From CAZMNY01 sp964635375 (GTDB taxonomy: Bacteria > Planctomycetota > Planctomycetia > Pirellulales > Pirellulaceae), in the NCBI GenBank assembly GCA_964635375.1, contig CAZWOU010000008.1, forward strand, positions 1 to 64,000: a stretch of DNA of 64,000 bases, given 5' to 3'. The position numbers and the translations under genes are program-made. Below the pieces are notes generated by a model. The model ran no database searches. It was not told the origin of the DNA and worked only from the letters and a program-made list of their open reading frames with translations. Shown piece after piece: positions 26,905 to 36,614 of the stretch (its first letter is position 1; each line of letters starts with the position of its first letter).

Positions 26905-28680
26905 ATGCCGCGCACAGTCCACGCTGTTACGTTAGTCATTCTCGCAATCGGGTCCGTCTTGCCGCTCGCGGTCGCGCGCGCAGGCGAGCATCCCAATGTG
27001 ATCGTCATCTTGAGCGACGATCAAGGGTGGGGCGACCTGAGTCTGAATGGGAATACGAATCTGAGCACGCCCAACATCGACGGGCTGGCAGCGTCAGGCG
27101 CTCGGTTTGACCGATTCTTCGTCTGCCCGGTTTGCTCTCCCACGCGCGCCGAATTCCTCACGGGTCGTTACCACTCTCGCAGCGGCGTCTATAGCACGTC
27201 GGCTGGAGGCGAACGCATCGACTTGGACGAGATGACCATCGCCGAGACTTTCCGTCAGGCGGGCTACGCGACGGGCGCCTTTGGAAAATGGCACAACGGC
27301 ATGCAGTATCCCTACCATCCCAATGGCCGCGGCTTCGATGAGTATTTTGGTTTCTGCTCTGGGCACTGGGGAGACTATTACAGTCCGCCGCTCGAGCATA
27401 ACGGAAAGCTCGTGCAAGGCGATGGGTTCATCATCGATGATTTTACGAATCATGCGATCGAGTTCATGGAGAGTCACCGCGACAAACCATTCTTCGCGTA
27501 CTTGCCGCTCAACACGCCGCACTCACCGATGCAGGTCCCCGCAAAGTTTTGGAAGAAGTTCAAAGACGCCGACTTGGAGATGCGGCACCGAGATCGCCGC
27601 AGAGAGAACATCGAGCACACGCGAGCCGCTCTGGCGATGTGCGAAAACATCGACTGGAACGTGGGGCGGATCCTGAAGAAGCTGGACGAGTGGAAGATTG
27701 CCGACAATACGATTGTCGTTTACTTCTGCGACAACGGGCCCAACGGCTCTCGCTGGAACGGCGACATGAAAGGCCGCAAGGGCTCGACGGACGAAGGCGG
27801 CGTCCGTTCGCCGCTGTTGATTCGATGGCCAGGCCAGGTGCCTGGGGGAAAAACGATCAAGCCGATTGGGGCTGCGATCGACTTGCTTCCTAGTCTGGCC
27901 GCCATGTGCAAGATCCCAGTCGCCAGCAAGAAGCCTCTCGACGGAACGGACCTCAGCCCAGTGATTCTCGGCAAGAGCGACTCCATGCCTGAGCGAACGG
28001 TATTCTCACATTGGCGAGGTCGAGTGAGCGCAAGGACCCAGACCTATCGCCTCGACAACGCAGGCAAATTGTTCGACCTAGGCAGCGACCCAGGCCAGCG
28101 CACGGATGTCAGCGAGCAGCACCCCAGCATCACCGCCAAATTGCGAAAGCAAGTCGCGGACTGGAAGACCAACGTGATGTCGGAAGATAATCGAGCGGAG
28201 CGAACTTTCCCGATTGGACATCGCGACTTTCGTTACACGCAAATCCCTGCCCGAGACGGCGTAGCATCGGGCCAGATTACACGCTCAAACCGATTTCCCA
28301 ATTGCAGCTACTTTCGAAACTGGGTCGATCCAGCCGATACCATTCAGTGGAATGCCGAGGTGGCTGCTGCTGGCCGGTATCGTGTCGACCTCTACTACGC
28401 ATGCCCGCAAGAAGATATCGGCTCGAGCGTCGAGCTCTCGATCAATGGCGCCAAACTGCAATGCAAAATCACCCAAGCACATGACCCGCCCGTTCGCGGC
28501 GGCGAGCATGACCTGCTCAAACGGCAAGAGTCGTACGTGAAGGACTTTCGGCGGATGACGATGGGAATCGTCGAGCTCAAGCCCGGGAACGGCCCATTGG
28601 TGCTCAAGGCCCTCAAGATGCCGGCTTCGCAGGTGATGGAGTTTCGCCTATTGCAGTTCGTCCGTCTCGATCAGGAATGA
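26905..28680 (+). CDS. Secreted sulfatase with C-terminal carbohydrate-binding-like domain
   Basis: ATG 26905 opens a signal peptide (MPRTVHAVTLVILAIGS...ARAG); the TTG at 26899 is an alternative. HPNVIVILSDDQGWGDLS and the sulfatase core CSPTRAEFLTG with Cys77 identify it, supported by FFAYLPLNTPHSP, YFCDNGPNG and GGVRSPLLIRWPG. The catalytic part ends near residue 445. The remaining 140 residues form a separate beta-rich segment (IQWNAEVAAAGRYRVDLYYA, SVELSINGAKLQ) resembling the beta-sandwich modules that bind carbohydrate. That makes the protein longer than its sulfatase neighbours. Such modules usually tether the enzyme to polymeric substrate; that role is inferred here. Confidence 0.88.
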   Translation: MPRTVHAVTLVILAIGSVLPLAVARAGEHPNVIVILSDDQGWGDLSLNGNTNLSTPNIDGLAASGARFDRFFVCPVCSPTRAEFLTGRYHSRSGVYSTSAGGERIDLDEMTIAETFRQAGYATGAFGKWHNGMQYPYHPNGRGFDEYFGFCSGHWGDYYSPPLEHNGKLVQGDGFIIDDFTNHAIEFMESHRDKPFFAYLPLNTPHSPMQVPAKFWKKFKDADLEMRHRDRRRENIEHTRAALAMCENIDWNVGRILKKLDEWKIADNTIVVYFCDNGPNGSRWNGDMKGRKGSTDEGGVRSPLLIRWPGQVPGGKTIKPIGAAIDLLPSLAAMCKIPVASKKPLDGTDLSPVILGKSDSMPERTVFSHWRGRVSARTQTYRLDNAGKLFDLGSDPGQRTDVSEQHPSITAKLRKQVADWKTNVMSEDNRAERTFPIGHRDFRYTQIPARDGVASGQITRSNRFPNCSYFRNWVDPADTIQWNAEVAAAGRYRVDLYYACPQEDIGSSVELSINGAKLQCKITQAHDPPVRGGEHDLLKRQESYVKDFRRMTMGIVELKPGNGPLVLKALKMPASQVMEFRLLQFVRLDQE

Positions 28681-28782
28681 CTCAGGCGCTATCGAACTGG
28701 GCCTGCTGCACGCGCCCAAATCAGAGACGACCCCATAGGTTGGGCCGTCGAGGAAAGCCGCAAGAATCAGGAATGCCGCCGA

Positions 28783-30264
28783 GTGGATTCTTCAACGAGT
28801 GGACCAGTAACCCCAGCTTCGCTGCTCAAGCTGCATTTCGGCTTCCATACTTTTCGGGCTCAACAAGAGCGGATCATCGATCACGTTCTCGCTGGCCGCC
28901 ATTCGCTGGTCATCATGCCGACGGGTATGGGCAAGTCTCTCTGCTTTCAGATTCCCGCCTTAATGCATGCCGCCGAACAGGAAGTCGCCACCGCAACGCG
29001 ATCGCTGACGCTCGTCATCTCACCGCTGATCGCTTTGATGAAGGACCAAGTCGACGCCTTAAGTCGTAAGGGCGTCTCCGCGGCTTTCATCAACTCCTCC
29101 TTATCCCGAGAAGAGCGGGAGACGCGTTATCGCCAAGTTGGCGATGGTCAATTCGACTTGCTGTATGTGACTCCCGAGCGATTCCGCAAGCCGGATTTCT
29201 TGGCGGTGTTGCAAAGACGCCGAGTCTGTTTGCTGGCCGTCGATGAGGCCCACTGCATCAGCGAATGGGGACACGACTTCCGGCCCGACTATACTCGACT
29301 CGCTGAAATCCGCCGGGAGGTTGGAAACCCGACAACAATCGCGCTAACCGCGACGGCAACGCCTGACGTGCAGCGAGACATTGTCAAACAGCTGGATCTA
29401 GAGGGACAGGGCGTCCGACTGTTTCACGAAGGCATCGATCGTCCGAATCTAACGCTGGACGTTGTCGAAGTCTGGGACGACGATGAAAAGTTCGAGCAGA
29501 TTCTCGACGTTGCCGACCGGCACGCGGGAAGCGGGATCGTCTATTTCACCCTGATTCGCAAGCTAGTTGAGTTCAGCGAACGGCTGTGGGACATGAGAAA
29601 ACCGCACTTAGTCTATCACGGCGACTTGCCGACAAGACAACGGCGGCGCCTTCAAGAACAATTCATGCGAGAAGACGAACACATTGTGCTGGCGACCAAT
29701 GCGTTTGGAATGGGAATCGACAAAGAGGACATCCGTTTTGTCGTTCACGCCGATCTTCCTGGGTCGATGGAATCCTACTATCAGGAAATTGGACGAGCTG
29801 GCCGCGACGGCAAGCCTTCGCAATGCACTCTGCTATACGACCAACGCGACCTGGCAACGCAAATGGAATTCATGCAATGGAGCAACCCTGGGGCCGAGTT
29901 CTATGAGCGAGTCTACGACCTGCTTCAACATGAACACGAGAAAGTGGACGCGTTCGGATTGGAATGGCTGCGAGAGAAACTTCATCATCGCAACAAGCAC
30001 GACCGCCGATTGGAAACGGCGCTGGCGATGCTCGATCGGTACGGCGCCATCTCGGGATCGCTGTCGCCCCTCAAAGCTCGAGTTTCGGCCGATCTTCCAG
30101 CTCAGCTGACCGACCCCGACCAGTTGGATGCCAAACGCGCGCGAGATCAAGAGAAATTGTACGCACTCGTGCAGTACGTGAAGTGCGAATCGGACCGCAA
30201 GGCCTTCATTCACGAATATTTTGGGCTTCCGCCGGATGGCAGGCCAGAGGCAGAGGCGATGTAG
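28783..30264 (+). CDS. recQ: RecQ-type ATP-dependent DNA helicase, short form
   Basis: Starts at GTG 28783; no in-frame ATG lies upstream before a stop. Helicase motifs are complete: FRAQQERIIDHVL (motif 0), MPTGMGKSLCFQIPA (Walker A), VDEAHCISEWGHDFRPDY (DEAH plus the RecQ aromatic loop), ALTATATP, ATNAFGMGIDKEDIRFVVHAD and QEIGRAGRDG. At 493 residues it lacks the winged-helix and HRDC regions of full RecQ. The zinc-binding part has only Cys468 (YVKCESDRKAFIHEYFG) and then ends, without the following Cys triplet of canonical RecQ. The protein should still be a 3'-5' helicase core, but substrate specificity may differ. Confidence 0.88.
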   Translation: MDSSTSGPVTPASLLKLHFGFHTFRAQQERIIDHVLAGRHSLVIMPTGMGKSLCFQIPALMHAAEQEVATATRSLTLVISPLIALMKDQVDALSRKGVSAAFINSSLSREERETRYRQVGDGQFDLLYVTPERFRKPDFLAVLQRRRVCLLAVDEAHCISEWGHDFRPDYTRLAEIRREVGNPTTIALTATATPDVQRDIVKQLDLEGQGVRLFHEGIDRPNLTLDVVEVWDDDEKFEQILDVADRHAGSGIVYFTLIRKLVEFSERLWDMRKPHLVYHGDLPTRQRRRLQEQFMREDEHIVLATNAFGMGIDKEDIRFVVHADLPGSMESYYQEIGRAGRDGKPSQCTLLYDQRDLATQMEFMQWSNPGAEFYERVYDLLQHEHEKVDAFGLEWLREKLHHRNKHDRRLETALAMLDRYGAISGSLSPLKARVSADLPAQLTDPDQLDAKRARDQEKLYALVQYVKCESDRKAFIHEYFGLPPDGRPEAEAM

Positions 30265-30387
30265 GCGGCGACTCATTTTTTTTTCGTTGCCCCAACGCCC
30301 GCTTTGCGGTTAGACAGTAGCGGTTCGTCACTGCCAGTAATGATCGGGCGGACATCTGCCTAAAACGCATAGAGGATTCACGAGAGA

Positions 30388-31293
30388 ATGCACATTGCCG
30401 TAACGGGCGCCAGCGGACTGGTCGGTTCGGAGCTCACGCCGCTGCTGATTGCCAATGGCCACGAGGTAACGCGATTGGTTCGGCGGGAGCCGAGCGACGA
30501 GGGGCAGATCCGCTGGGATCCGCTGGCCGATGCGTTCGACGCCCATCCGCTTGAGGGCGTGGACGCCGTCGTTCATCTTGCCGGCGAGAACATTGGCCAG
30601 GGGCGATGGAATGCCGCCAAGAAACAAGCCATGTGTGACAGCCGGATCCGCGCGACTCGCACCTTGTGCGAAGGCCTGGCAAGGATGGCGACCCCGCCCA
30701 GAACCTTGGTCTGCGCCTCCGCGATCGGATACTACGGCGAGCGCGGGGACCAGTCGATGACAGAAGACTGTCCGCCGGGCAAAGGGTTCTTGGCCGAGCT
30801 CGTTCGCGATTGGGAGCAAGCGTCCAAGTCAGCGGAGGACGCGGGAATCCGCGTCGTCATTCTCCGCCTGGGCGTCTTGCTGAGCACCAAGGGCGGCGCG
30901 CTCGCAAAGATGCTCACACCCTTCCAACTGGGTGTCGGCGGAGCCGTTGGCGGGGGAAAGCAATACTGGAGCTGGATGTCCATCGACGACGCGGCTGGAG
31001 TCATATTGCATGCGCTGCAGACGGATCAGCTCGCCGGACCAGTGAATGCGGTGGCGCCGAACGCCGAGACGAACGCCGCCTTCACCAAAACGCTGGGCGC
31101 CGTCCTTCGCCGGCCGACCTGGCTCCCCATGCCCGCATGTTTGGCACGGCTCGCACTAGGCGAAATGGCCGACGAATTGCTGCTGACGAGCACTCGCGTG
31201 CTCCCTGACAAACTGATCGAAACTGGCTACGAATTCCGATATCCGAAACTTGAGGACGCCCTGCGGCATCTGCTGAAACGGATACCGCAGTGA
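30388..31293 (+). CDS. TIGR01777 family NAD-dependent epimerase-like protein (YfcH/SDR39U1)
   Basis: A 301-residue cytoplasmic protein with the nucleotide-binding MHIAVTGASGLVGSEL at the N-terminus. TIGR01777 signatures follow: VDAVVHLAGENIGQGRW, SRIRATRTLCEGLA, ASAIGYYGERGDQ and FSWMSIDD-like WSWMSIDDAAGVI. The C-terminal DUF1731 part is seen in PTWLPMPACLARLALGEMADELLL. Members are atypical extended SDRs of unknown substrate. It begins 123 bp after the helicase stop and converges with a secreted propeller gene 12 bp downstream. Confidence 0.88.
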   Translation: MHIAVTGASGLVGSELTPLLIANGHEVTRLVRREPSDEGQIRWDPLADAFDAHPLEGVDAVVHLAGENIGQGRWNAAKKQAMCDSRIRATRTLCEGLARMATPPRTLVCASAIGYYGERGDQSMTEDCPPGKGFLAELVRDWEQASKSAEDAGIRVVILRLGVLLSTKGGALAKMLTPFQLGVGGAVGGGKQYWSWMSIDDAAGVILHALQTDQLAGPVNAVAPNAETNAAFTKTLGAVLRRPTWLPMPACLARLALGEMADELLLTSTRVLPDKLIETGYEFRYPKLEDALRHLLKRIPQ

Positions 31294-31305
31294 ACGTCCA
31301 ACCGT

Positions 31306-32265
31306 TCAACGAATGGACTTAACATCCAGGAGTTGCGAGTTCGAAACGGAGTTGCCAAAATCCTTGAATCGATTGAAAGTCCAGACGACTTTCTTCGTCT
31401 TGGGTTCAATCTCGACGAGCAGAGGTTGTCCTGGCCCGGCGTGACAATTCCCGATCATGTAGTTTCCGTTGGCGAGCACTTCGAGCGTTGTGATCCAAGC
31501 GAAGCGAATGTTCGGCAAGTCGTTCTGCTCGATCTTCCAGACAATCTTGCCTTTCGGAGTGACTTCCAAAACACTGTGCCCGTTGCCGGCGCCGATCAGC
31601 GTATTGCCGCTGGGCAGTCGCACGGCGGAGAAGAGTTGGTTGCCGAACGCGTCGGGCCCGTGCCCGCCCTTCCGCGGCTTTCCGAACAGGGGCACGCTGA
31701 ACTCCCAAACCACCTTACCGGAAGGATGATACTCGCGGACCGCGCCATCGCCTTCGTGGCATACCAAGTAATTGCCCGATTTCAGTTTTCGCACAAGTCG
31801 CGTGTCGCGATGAGGGCTGGGATGATCGACCTTAAGCGGCATCTCATGCAGCAGCTTTCCTTGTCGATCGATCTCGATGATTCGCGACGGACCCGATTCG
31901 GCAATCATGAACCGCTTGCCGCCGTCGAGCGGTTGAAACGAGTGAATTTCGATTCGGCGACCGGCGTTTCCATTGCGCTGAGAAGCGTCGTAGCTCCAGA
32001 CCACTCGCTTGGTCTTGGGGTCGATTTCCGACAGCACTCGATTCTGTTTCTGCACGACAATATGGCCGTTCTCCAACACGTGTATGTCATGAATCGCGCC
32101 CCAGGGCATCGACCACTCGACTTGACCATCGAAAGCGACGATTGTCAGGTTGCCTTTACCCTGCACGATTAGTCGGCGCCCGCCGCCTTCGGCTCCCAGG
32201 GACGAGAGATTGAAGCAGGCAGCGAATAGGGCAGTTGCAATGGCCACGAGTCGATGGCGGCGCAT
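31306..32265 (-). CDS. Secreted PQQ/arylsulfotransferase-like beta-propeller protein
   Basis: ATG 32265 is chosen over an ATG six codons upstream because GGAGAG sits 6 nt before it and a signal peptide begins there (MRRHRLVAIATALFAACF). The 319-residue product consists of repeated blades built on a GxxxW or KRVVWSYD pattern. Examples are GQVEWSMPWGAIHDIHVLENGHIVV, KGKIVWKIEQ, LANGNYMIGNCHAG and KTKKVVWTFNRF. The blade pattern is that of PQQ-like and arylsulfotransferase-type propellers, but no catalytic His of arylsulfotransferases is evident. A scaffold or quinoprotein-like role in the periplasm is possible; function unknown. Confidence 0.75.
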   Translation of the reverse strand: MRRHRLVAIATALFAACFNLSSLGAEGGGRRLIVQGKGNLTIVAFDGQVEWSMPWGAIHDIHVLENGHIVVQKQNRVLSEIDPKTKRVVWSYDASQRNGNAGRRIEIHSFQPLDGGKRFMIAESGPSRIIEIDRQGKLLHEMPLKVDHPSPHRDTRLVRKLKSGNYLVCHEGDGAVREYHPSGKVVWEFSVPLFGKPRKGGHGPDAFGNQLFSAVRLPSGNTLIGAGNGHSVLEVTPKGKIVWKIEQNDLPNIRFAWITTLEVLANGNYMIGNCHAGPGQPLLVEIEPKTKKVVWTFNRFKDFGNSVSNSQLLDVKSIR

Positions 32266-32435
32266 GTCGGTCTCTCCAATCAAGAAAGGGCTGGCCTCGC
32301 ATTATACCCCCCGCCGCGCAACAGTTCAGCCAGACTGCGGCGGACACGGCGAGTTCGGCGCTTGCGTCGAGGGCGAACGGCATCTAAGCTGCTATGTCTA
32401 GGTGAGTCATCAAACTCCGGCAAGGATTTAGATAA

Positions 32436-32678
32436 ATGCAATCGGGTAATGCGCGAATTGGGTTGGTCCTGTTTGGGATCTACCTCGTGTTGTACGGCGG
32501 GTTCATGTTTCTCAACGCCTTCTCGGCCTCGACGATGGAGTTGCGGCTGATCGGCGGCGTGAACTTGGCGATTCTGTACGGCTTTGGGCTGATCTTCGCC
32601 GCTCTGATTCTGGCCTTGCTCTACGGCGTGCTCTGCAAGCCGGAAGCGGACTCCGATTCAAAGGGGAAATCATCATGA
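32436..32678 (+). CDS. Small DUF485-like membrane protein
   Basis: An 80-residue protein with two hydrophobic segments (GLVLFGIYLVLYGGFMFLNAF and LAILYGFGLIFAALILALLYG) and a charged C-terminus (CKPEADSDSKGKSS). AAGGA lies 9 nt before ATG 32436. Its stop overlaps the symporter start in an ATGA (32675-32678), implying translational coupling. This is the arrangement of YjcH (DUF485) with ActP and of DUF4212 with its symporter, where the small protein is thought to assist or stabilise the transporter. Confidence 0.8.
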   Translation: MQSGNARIGLVLFGIYLVLYGGFMFLNAFSASTMELRLIGGVNLAILYGFGLIFAALILALLYGVLCKPEADSDSKGKSS

Positions 32679-34606
32679 TTTATGAACCCTCTTGGATTGC
32701 GGTCGTCGTGTTTTCGGCCTTCGTCGCGGTCACACTCGGCTTGAGCTTCTATCTTGGGGGCCAAGCCAAATCGTCGAAGGGATATTTTGCGGCTGGCGGC
32801 GAGATCTCTTGGTTTGTTAACGGAATCGCCTTCGCAGGCGACTACCTCTCGGCGGCTTCGTTTCTTGGCATCTGCGGGATGATCGCCTTCTACGGCTACG
32901 ATGGGTTCCTCTATTCCATTGGCTACCTTGCCGGCTGGATCGTGGCCCTGTTTGTGGTCGCCGAGCCGATGAAGCGGTTGGGCAAGTACACGTTTGCCGA
33001 CGCCTTGGACGCCAAGTTCGGCTCGCGCGGGATCAAGCTGGCCGCCGGCATCAGCACGCTGGCCGTCAGCATCTTCTATCTCATTCCGCAGATGGTTGGC
33101 GCAGGCGTCTTGATTCAACCTCTACTGGGCTTTCCACACCACGTTGGCGTCCTAATCGTGGGCGCCACGGTGATCGTGATCGTCGTCACCGCGGGCATGG
33201 TGTCGACGACCTATGTCCAATTCCTCAAAGGATCGTTGCTGGTCATTTTTAGCGCGGTCCTGACCGTCATCATTCTCTCTCGCGGTTTCGAAGTCGCCGA
33301 AGGCGGTGAGGACGGGCACGTATTTGAAACGCTGGGCCCGTTTACGCAAGTCGAATTTGATCAGCAATTTGGAGTTGATGGAGACGCCAAACCAGTTCCC
33401 CCGGACGGTGGTTGGGTCGACTCGAAGACAAGTTTCGTGCGCACCAAGGGCAATGACAGTCTTGTCCGAGTTTGGAGTCGCCGCACCTTGGAAGATGGAC
33501 GTATTGAACTTCGCGAAGCACAAACGCTTACCAAGACAAAAGACGGAAAGACTCTCGTTAATGGCGAACCGAAAGGCGAGAAGAAGGGCGAGCCGGAACT
33601 CCATCCAATCGGCCACATATCAAGCTTGCCCGATGGCAAGAAAAAGACAGGACCGTTGGGCCCGCTGTCTTTCTTCAGCACCATGCAGGATAGCGAGATC
33701 GTCCTCTGGGGCAGTGAGAAAATCACTGAAGAAAATGGCGATTCAACGACTGTCTACTATCAGAAGCCGACTGCTGGCAAAGATGTCCTGCGCCCGGGAA
33801 CTCATCCCCGCTTTCAAGGCATTCACAGCGACAACCCAATCGACAAATTGAATTTTCTCTCGCTGATGCTGGCCCTGTTCTGCGGCACTGCATCGCTGCC
33901 CCATATTTTGATTCGCTACTACACCGTGCGAGACCAAGCTAGTGCTAGGAAGAGCACCATTGTCGGCATCGCAGCGATCGGTTTCTTCTACGTGCTCACC
34001 CTCTATTTGGGCTTGGGTGCGATGACGAGTGGCGCCATGGACGTGACCAACAGCAATATGGCCGCTCCGCTGTTGGCCAAGAGCATCGACCAATGGCTGT
34101 TCGCGATCATCTCTGCGATCGCCTTCACGACGGTGCTTGGCACAGTCAGCGGCCTGATCATTGCCTCGGCCGGCGCTGTGACCCACGACCTGCTGACCAG
34201 TGTTTTGGGGATGAAGCTCAACGACCACGAAAAGGTTCGAGTCGCTAAGATCGCCTCGGTGGTCGTCGGCTCTATCGCCATCGTGCTCGGTATTCTCTTT
34301 AAGGAAATGAACGTTAGCTATCTTGTCGGCTGGGCTTTTAGCGTTGCCGCTTCGGCCAACCTACCCGCGCTTGTGATGCTGCTGTTCTGGCCCAAGACAA
34401 CCCGGCAAGGCGTGATTTCAGCCGTGGTCGTGGGGATGACCTCCTCTCTGGCCTGGATTCTCTTGAGCGGCGATACGTTTGCCAAGGTCTATGGATGGTC
34501 CGCCGATCTGGCGCCGGTCCCCTTCAGCCAACCCGGCATCGTCACCATCCCACTTGGATTCCTGACCCTGGTCCTCGTTTCCCTGATCACTCAACCCAAG
34601 GACTAA
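32675..34606 (+). CDS. Sodium/solute symporter (ActP-like) with large soluble insert
   Basis: A 643-residue inner-membrane transporter of the solute-sodium symporter family. The N-terminal half has the hallmark FAGDYLSAASFLGICGMIA and TADALD-like TFADALDAKFGSRG. TM segments resume with FLSLMLALFCGTASLPHILIRYYT, a strongly conserved acetate-permease stretch, and end in a C-terminal pair of helices. Between them, at about residues 208-390, is a long hydrophilic insert rich in Lys, Glu and Gly that E. coli ActP (549 residues) lacks. Organic-acid/Na+ cotransport is inferred from the family. It is translationally coupled to the small membrane protein upstream. Confidence 0.85.
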   Translation: MIYEPSWIAVVVFSAFVAVTLGLSFYLGGQAKSSKGYFAAGGEISWFVNGIAFAGDYLSAASFLGICGMIAFYGYDGFLYSIGYLAGWIVALFVVAEPMKRLGKYTFADALDAKFGSRGIKLAAGISTLAVSIFYLIPQMVGAGVLIQPLLGFPHHVGVLIVGATVIVIVVTAGMVSTTYVQFLKGSLLVIFSAVLTVIILSRGFEVAEGGEDGHVFETLGPFTQVEFDQQFGVDGDAKPVPPDGGWVDSKTSFVRTKGNDSLVRVWSRRTLEDGRIELREAQTLTKTKDGKTLVNGEPKGEKKGEPELHPIGHISSLPDGKKKTGPLGPLSFFSTMQDSEIVLWGSEKITEENGDSTTVYYQKPTAGKDVLRPGTHPRFQGIHSDNPIDKLNFLSLMLALFCGTASLPHILIRYYTVRDQASARKSTIVGIAAIGFFYVLTLYLGLGAMTSGAMDVTNSNMAAPLLAKSIDQWLFAIISAIAFTTVLGTVSGLIIASAGAVTHDLLTSVLGMKLNDHEKVRVAKIASVVVGSIAIVLGILFKEMNVSYLVGWAFSVAASANLPALVMLLFWPKTTRQGVISAVVVGMTSSLAWILLSGDTFAKVYGWSADLAPVPFSQPGIVTIPLGFLTLVLVSLITQPKD

Positions 34607-34720
34607 GGACGGTTCGAGCAATTCGTGTCGCTCCTTCGCTCCGCGAAAGTTGCGATACTTTCAACGGGCGAAGTGCGACTGTGACAACGATGACCCGAAT
34701 GATGCTAACGGAGCCTTGTT

Positions 34721-36574
34721 TTGCGGCGCGCGTGTTTAGCAGAGAAACTGATCCATCGCTCGAGACAAGCTGGCAGGAGTTTGGGGAACGTCGGCCAAGT
34801 TGGCCTTCTTTTGCTGGTCAGTTGGCAGTGGTCGTCTCCGCCGCTGCAGGCCCATCCGATATCGGTGACGGAGGGTTTGGTCCGCGTCTCGAGGGAGCAA
34901 ACGGATGTCCGCATCACCGTGTTCCTGGAAGACCTCTATTTGTTTCACGATCTCGCCCCTAATGAGCGAGACTTCCTGCCGCTTGACGCCATTCGCCGCG
35001 GCGCTGACTTGCACCGCAAGTTCCTGATGAAGCGGTTCCTGGTCCGCGATGCTGCAGGCGTGGCGCTCAAGCCGGAGTTTGTAAGTCTTGAGCAGCCCGA
35101 TCTCCCTCAGGGCGGCGTGCCTCTAGCCGAGTTGATGTCGCATAAGCTGGCCTACCAATTTCGCTACAAGACGCCGACAGCTCCAAGTTTTCTCACGATC
35201 AGCCAGCACTTGATCGACGCAGAGGTTTCCATTCCCGCCGAAATGCGGTTGGTAATCAAGCAAGCCGGCTCGGGCGTCGCGTTCAAAGCAGCGCTGACAA
35301 GCGAAGAGTCTCACACGGTTCGCTTTGAGTGGGAGGGCAAACCGCTTGCCGAGCAGCCAACGGATGAAGAGCTGCAAAACTGGTTCGAGCGGCAGAGGGA
35401 GGAGACGCTGGGGATAACGGATTACAGTTCAATTTACTCCTTTCTCTACATCGAAGATCAAGAGGTGCGACATGAGATTCTCATGCCGCTGCGGACCCTC
35501 TCTGAAAGCGTAACTCTCAATCGACGCGACGCAGATTTCTTAGACGTGGACGAACAAGTCGCGGCGCGAGCGGCGATCGAAGCTTACTTTGTCGAGGGCA
35601 ATCCGATTCAGCTCGACAACCAAGCGATCACGCCCCGAGCCACAAAGCTCGACTTCTTTGGAGTCGACTTCAAGGATTTGGCAAAGCCGGCCGAACAGAT
35701 TCGAGTTAGCATGGCCAGTGGGCGGATTGGCATCATTCTGACCTATCCAGTCGAGGCGACGCCCAACAGCCTTGACTTGACATGGAACCGATTCAATCAA
35801 CTGAGCTATACGGTTCAGATGGTTGTCTATTCCGATCAGTCGGCTGAAAAGAAAACGCTGAGCAAGGTCGGCGGCAAGAACAAATACCAATGGCATTTCG
35901 CAGGTTCGAAACCGGTCTTCGTCGCCGCCTCGCTTCCCGTTGAGCTCAAGCCACGCAGCCTGTGGAGCTTACCCCTGCTATCGATGGCGTTCGCAAGCGG
36001 TGCCCTCTGCATCGTCGTCAAATCGCCCAGGCGATATCTGCCGGCGTGTTTGTTGATTGTTGTTGCGTTTGCCTGTTGGCCGCTTGCGCAATGGCAATTC
36101 CATAATCCGCTGCAGGCCAAACCGGTCGTGGGAATGGCCGACGCCCAGCGCGTTGTCGAAGGTCTAATCGAGAACGCCTACGCCGCGTTTCGACTGCGGG
36201 ACGAGCAGGCTGCGTATGACGCGCTTGCTCTGGGCGTCGATGGCGAACTCCTCCACTCGCTCTACATTCAATTGAGGCGAGGGCTGTTGATGCGGCAACA
36301 AGGAGGCGCGCTCGCACGAGTGCGCGAGATTGAGACGATCGCCGGCAGCCGCGAAACCATCGCCCAGCCTCTAGGTGACGAGCGCAGCTTTTGCTACCGT
36401 TTGGCGTGGACGATTCGCGGCGACGTGGAGCATTGGGGGCATATTCACTCCCGCACCAATCGATACGAGGCCATCTTCACTGTCGAACCTCGCGGCGAAT
36501 ATTGGCGACTTACGCACCTGGACGTGCTGGACGAGAAACGAGTCCAGTCGAGAACCAGCCTTCGGCAACTTTAG
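34721..36574 (+). CDS. Conserved exported/membrane protein of unknown function
   Basis: A 617-residue frame starting at TTG 34721; the start is uncertain. A signal-like hydrophobic stretch (VGQVGLLLLVSWQW) lies near residues 27-40, followed by AHPISVTEGLVRVS. The next 370 residues are predicted beta-rich and extracytoplasmic. Two adjacent membrane segments follow (LWSLPLLSMAFASGALCIVV and YLPACLLIVVAFACWPLAQW), then a soluble C-terminal domain of about 150 residues containing YAAFRLRDEQAAYDALA. I recognise no enzyme motif. It ends 40 bp before the queC start, so the two are probably co-transcribed. Confidence 0.7.
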   Translation: MRRACLAEKLIHRSRQAGRSLGNVGQVGLLLLVSWQWSSPPLQAHPISVTEGLVRVSREQTDVRITVFLEDLYLFHDLAPNERDFLPLDAIRRGADLHRKFLMKRFLVRDAAGVALKPEFVSLEQPDLPQGGVPLAELMSHKLAYQFRYKTPTAPSFLTISQHLIDAEVSIPAEMRLVIKQAGSGVAFKAALTSEESHTVRFEWEGKPLAEQPTDEELQNWFERQREETLGITDYSSIYSFLYIEDQEVRHEILMPLRTLSESVTLNRRDADFLDVDEQVAARAAIEAYFVEGNPIQLDNQAITPRATKLDFFGVDFKDLAKPAEQIRVSMASGRIGIILTYPVEATPNSLDLTWNRFNQLSYTVQMVVYSDQSAEKKTLSKVGGKNKYQWHFAGSKPVFVAASLPVELKPRSLWSLPLLSMAFASGALCIVVKSPRRYLPACLLIVVAFACWPLAQWQFHNPLQAKPVVGMADAQRVVEGLIENAYAAFRLRDEQAAYDALALGVDGELLHSLYIQLRRGLLMRQQGGALARVREIETIAGSRETIAQPLGDERSFCYRLAWTIRGDVEHWGHIHSRTNRYEAIFTVEPRGEYWRLTHLDVLDEKRVQSRTSLRQL

Positions 36575-36614
36575 CAACGGCTGCTCGAGCAGTCTAAAAC
36601 GAGGGCGATTCAAG

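Noticed and set aside
34495..34962. 155-codon plus-strand frame overlapping the end of the symporter gene
   Set aside because: It overlaps the symporter and the 34721 gene in another frame and its sequence shows no family resemblance.
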